A DNA stretch of 64,000 nt from Silvimonas soli (GTDB lineage: Bacteria > Pseudomonadota > Gammaproteobacteria > Burkholderiales > Chitinibacteraceae), in contig NZ_CP106736.1 in the NCBI RefSeq assembly GCF_030035605.1, forward strand, positions 1,550,001 to 1,614,000. Reading direction: 5' to 3'. Position numbers and translations under genes: made by a program. Under the pieces are notes generated by a model. It had not been told where the DNA came from. It did not search any database and worked only from the letters and a program-made list of their open reading frames with translations. Position 1 is the first letter of the stretch. Each line of letters begins with the position of its first letter. Of this stretch, positions 61,570 to 64,000 are shown one piece after another.

Positions 61570-62778
61570 TCAAGGTTCGAACTTGGTGACTTTGGCACCG
61601 GACTGGGATTGCACAGCTGCTGGCTCGCTGTCCATTTCTGGTTGCGGCGCGGGCTGGTTCTGCTCATTCAGCAGTTTCGGCGCAAACCGGACAAAATCTC
61701 CCGGCTGCGCCTGACCTTTATCGACCGTCACTGCCGCGAATTGCGTTTGCACCTGAGCAACAGTCGCCATCCCGGCGCGTGTTTCCGGCAAACCCAAGCC
61801 CATACCGGGATTGCTACCCGGCGTGGAAATCGGCTGCATGCCATATTTTTCGCGATAAAACTGCAAGTGGTCGCCGGCAACCAAACCGCTCATGGCGCCT
61901 GCATCCACGTAGGCCAAACCGTTTTCCACCTTGGTCACGCGTGCTGAAAACGGTACACAAGCCACGTCCGACTGCGCCCCGGCAACTAGTTGCTCAGCTA
62001 CGCTGCCAAGCGCCTTGCCAAAGTCGCTACTCATGAACCCGGCGCTGCCCACCGGCTGCGATGCCCGTGCCAGGATATCGCCAGAGACCACAGTCTGCAC
62101 CCGCCGTTGCGCCACCACTGCGCCAGATACGGTATCGAATACAAAGATTTCGATATCGGCATGGCGTGCCGATGGCGTGGCTTTCAGGCCGGCACCAAAG
62201 AAATCCAGTATCGGTCCGTCCAGTGCCAGCTTGCGCTCACCGGGCCGCACATCCGAGCCATGCGTGGCGCGATAGGTTTCGCCTTCGGTGGAAATATCCT
62301 GAACGATTCCGCCCAGTACCAGTTGCGTACCAAACTCCCGGCCCAGCAACCGCACTTGATCCGGCAAGAAGATCGGCGCATCGAAACGCGGATCAAGATC
62401 AAATGGCACTTCCCCTTTGCTGGCGCTGGTTAACCAGCCGCCCACGCGGGTGAATTTTTGCTGAAAAATCTGCTGCAAACCGGACTGCAGCTGGCGCAGA
62501 TCCTGCGATTGCGATGGTTGGCGCACCCAGAATGGGGTGACCAGCAGTTTGCGTTTGTAGGGGTTGGCGGCGCAACGCGGCGGGGCGATCTCGTCCCCTG
62601 TCACTACCGGCACCACGGTGCCATCTGCACTCGTCGCAGCAACGCTGGCGCTGTTTTTGGGGATACCCGGATTAACCCATCCCGCAGGTTGGGTGGTATC
62701 AGCCAACGTAAGGTGCGGCACCATCGCCACAACCACAGCGGCGATAGAATGGCCAAGCAAAGTAAACCGGGAGGGCAT
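61570..62778 (-). CDS. FlgT-like exported protein
   Basis: 402 residues from the ATG at 62778 with a signal peptide (ends LTLA|DTT); an ATG at 62814 would add 12. A central segment (KLLVTPFWVRQPSQSQDLRQLQSGLQQIFQQKF, then LGGIVQDISTE and HADIEIFVFDTVSGAVVAQRRVQT) fits the CsgG/FlgT_M fold, and ARVTKVENGLAYVDAGAMSGLVAGDHLQFYREK the FlgT_C domain. FlgT forms the H-ring of flagellar motors with sodium-type stators. No flagellar gene lies beside it, so a related envelope role is also possible. Confidence 0.7.
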   Translation of the reverse strand: MPSRFTLLGHSIAAVVVAMVPHLTLADTTQPAGWVNPGIPKNSASVAATSADGTVVPVVTGDEIAPPRCAANPYKRKLLVTPFWVRQPSQSQDLRQLQSGLQQIFQQKFTRVGGWLTSASKGEVPFDLDPRFDAPIFLPDQVRLLGREFGTQLVLGGIVQDISTEGETYRATHGSDVRPGERKLALDGPILDFFGAGLKATPSARHADIEIFVFDTVSGAVVAQRRVQTVVSGDILARASQPVGSAGFMSSDFGKALGSVAEQLVAGAQSDVACVPFSARVTKVENGLAYVDAGAMSGLVAGDHLQFYREKYGMQPISTPGSNPGMGLGLPETRAGMATVAQVQTQFAAVTVDKGQAQPGDFVRFAPKLLNEQNQPAPQPEMDSEPAAVQSQSGAKVTKFEP

Positions 62779-62882
62779 GCGTGATATCCGCAAAAAGCAA
62801 TTTAACCGAGACATGATATATGGATATCACACACTCGGCTGGGCCGCCCGGTTACTTGAGAAAGCGCGGCGTCAGTGCGTGC

Positions 62883-63563
62883 TTAGCGCACGCGAAACAC
62901 CAAGTCCCACACGCCATGCCCAAGGCGGATACCGCGCTGCTCAAACTTGGTCAGCGGACGATAATCCGGGCGCGGCGCGTAGCCGTCCGCGGTGTTTTCC
63001 AGCGCAGGTTCGGCGCTCAGCACTTCCAGCATCTGGATCGCGTAATCCTCCCAATCGGTGGCCAGATGGATATACCCGCCCTGCTTGATGCGGCTGACCA
63101 GCAATTTTACGAAGTCTGGCTGGATCAGGCGACGCTTGTTATGGCGTTTCTTGTGCCACGGATCAGGGAAGAACACGTGCACGCCATCCAGCGCGGCGGG
63201 GGCGATCATCTGTTCCAGCACATCCACCACATCGTGCTGCACGATGCGCAGATTGGTCAGGCTTTGTTCGCCCACCAGTTTGAGCAAGCTGCCCACGCCG
63301 GGCGTATGCACTTCGCAACCGAGGAAATCTTTCTCGGGAGCGCCAGCGGCGATTTCCGCCGTGGCCTGGCCCATGCCAAAGCCGATTTCCAGAATCTTCG
63401 GCGCGGCACGACCAAAAGCAGCGGCCAGATCCAGCGGCTCGGCAGCATACGGGATCATGAATTGCGGGCCAAAGTCGTTCAGCGCACGTTCCTGACCGGC
63501 AGACAGATGCCCCTGGCGCAGCACGAAGCTGCGGATACGGCGCATGTAATGTGGGTTGTCCAT
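62883..63563 (-). CDS. trmB: tRNA (guanine-N7-)-methyltransferase
   Basis: 226 residues from the ATG at 63563. Class I methyltransferase with ILEIGFGMGQATAEIA for SAM, EVHTPGVGSLL, and the catalytic FFPDPWHKKRHNKRR motif of TrmB. It makes m7G46 in tRNA. The end of the protein, RPLTKFEQRGIRLGHGVWDL, is typical. Confidence 0.96.
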   Translation of the reverse strand: MDNPHYMRRIRSFVLRQGHLSAGQERALNDFGPQFMIPYAAEPLDLAAAFGRAAPKILEIGFGMGQATAEIAAGAPEKDFLGCEVHTPGVGSLLKLVGEQSLTNLRIVQHDVVDVLEQMIAPAALDGVHVFFPDPWHKKRHNKRRLIQPDFVKLLVSRIKQGGYIHLATDWEDYAIQMLEVLSAEPALENTADGYAPRPDYRPLTKFEQRGIRLGHGVWDLVFRVR

Positions 63564-63681
63564 AGCAAAAACCTGAATTCGATGTAATGCGGGGGATGCA
63601 AACAAAACGCCGCACACTGGTGCGGCGCTGCTAGCGATGAATGGCGGCCATGTTAAAGCCTGCAGCGGCTTTTAGCCAGAA

Positions 63682-64000
63682 TCACCGGGTCAGCGGCAGG
63701 CTGTAGTAACGGTAAGTCTGGTCCATTTCATAGCCCAGCGACTCGTACAAAGCCTGCGCCGTGGTGTTGCTGTGGGCGGTGGAGAGGTCGATGCGCACCG
63801 CGCCGGTGGCCTCGCCGTGCTGGCGGGCCTTTTCCATCAACAGCCGGGCAATACCGTGCCCTCGCGCCGTTTCTGCCACGAACAGGTCGTACAACGTCCA
63901 GAACGGCGCTGCAGCCAGCGAGCAAAAACCGGGATACAGCTGGATGAAACCGGCAGCTTGGCCATCAATCTCGGCCAGCAGCACCACGCTTTGCAGTTTG
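63682..64000 (-). CDS. GNAT acetyltransferase, 3' part (start beyond window)
   Basis: 106 residues reading off the right edge. The acetyl-CoA loop ARGHGIARLLMEKA (R-x-x-G-x-A motif) and the end SNTTAQALYESLGY are those of GNAT N-acetyltransferases; the N-terminal portion is missing. Substrate unknown. Confidence 0.9.
   Translation of the reverse strand, partial: KLQSVVLLAEIDGQAAGFIQLYPGFCSLAAAPFWTLYDLFVAETARGHGIARLLMEKARQHGEATGAVRIDLSTAHSNTTAQALYESLGYEMDQTYRYYSLPLTR

Overview
The window is about 59% GC and reads as ordinary chromosome of a free-living betaproteobacterium. An order close to Neisseriales (Silvimonas/Chromobacterium-like) is my best guess, inferred from gene content (UbiH, MetE/MetR, a split HslV locus, a MocR regulator paired with a DUF2917 gene, a class-4-porin-like OmpA protein) and not from any marker rRNA. 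I see no rRNA, tRNA, CRISPR array, prophage or intact insertion sequence. About 54 protein genes are supported, two of them cut by the window edges.

Layout. 1-6.9 kb: end of yebC; a ybcL/ybcM-like pair (secreted PEBP protein plus AraC regulator); an operon of a CHASE2 adenylate cyclase, an SH3 protein and an M48 metalloprotease; a CurA-like reductase; an SMR efflux pump. 6.9-16.6 kb: an AT-rich gap, a phosphodiesterase-like lipoprotein, a reverse-strand operon of PAP2 phosphatase, DUF347 membrane protein and QseBC-type two-component system, a beta-propeller protein, and a MarR-MFS operon with paired palindromic operators. 16.6-29.3 kb: a soluble PAS-PAS chemoreceptor, a DHA2 exporter, a DedA-rhodanese fusion, a DUF2917/MocR divergent pair, YcaQ DNA glycosylase, a TRIC-type channel, PBP1A, an ArgP-like regulator and two tiny membrane proteins.

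29.3-38.1 kb: an S46 peptidase, a Ser-rich protein, then a complete 3-hydroxybutyrate use operon (permease, dehydrogenase, SCOT A and B) behind a sigma-54-type promoter with three upstream dyads, and an OmpA-family protein. 38.3-45.0 kb: an allantoin catabolic locus (NCS1 permease; GntR regulator; allantoin racemase, PuuE allantoinase, allantoicase, ureidoglycolate lyase) that converts allantoin to glyoxylate and urea. Two identical palindromes, one at each divergent promoter, are the likely GntR operators. The catabolic operon is split by a 0.9 kb island of nested repeats that carries a 13-unit hexanucleotide tandem repeat; a second copy of its core element lies near 52.5 kb without that expansion.

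45.0-64 kb: pepP and ubiH bounded by REP-like palindromes, metE/metR divergent, a diiron ferritin-like protein, a 1228-residue DUF748 protein, a double-STAS protein, hslV standing alone without hslU, birA-coaX-SPOR protein operon, a FlgT-like protein, trmB, and a GNAT gene that runs off the end. The strongest items for follow-up are the repeat island in the allantoin operon, the sigma-54/UAS region of the hydroxybutyrate operon and the twin GntR operators.
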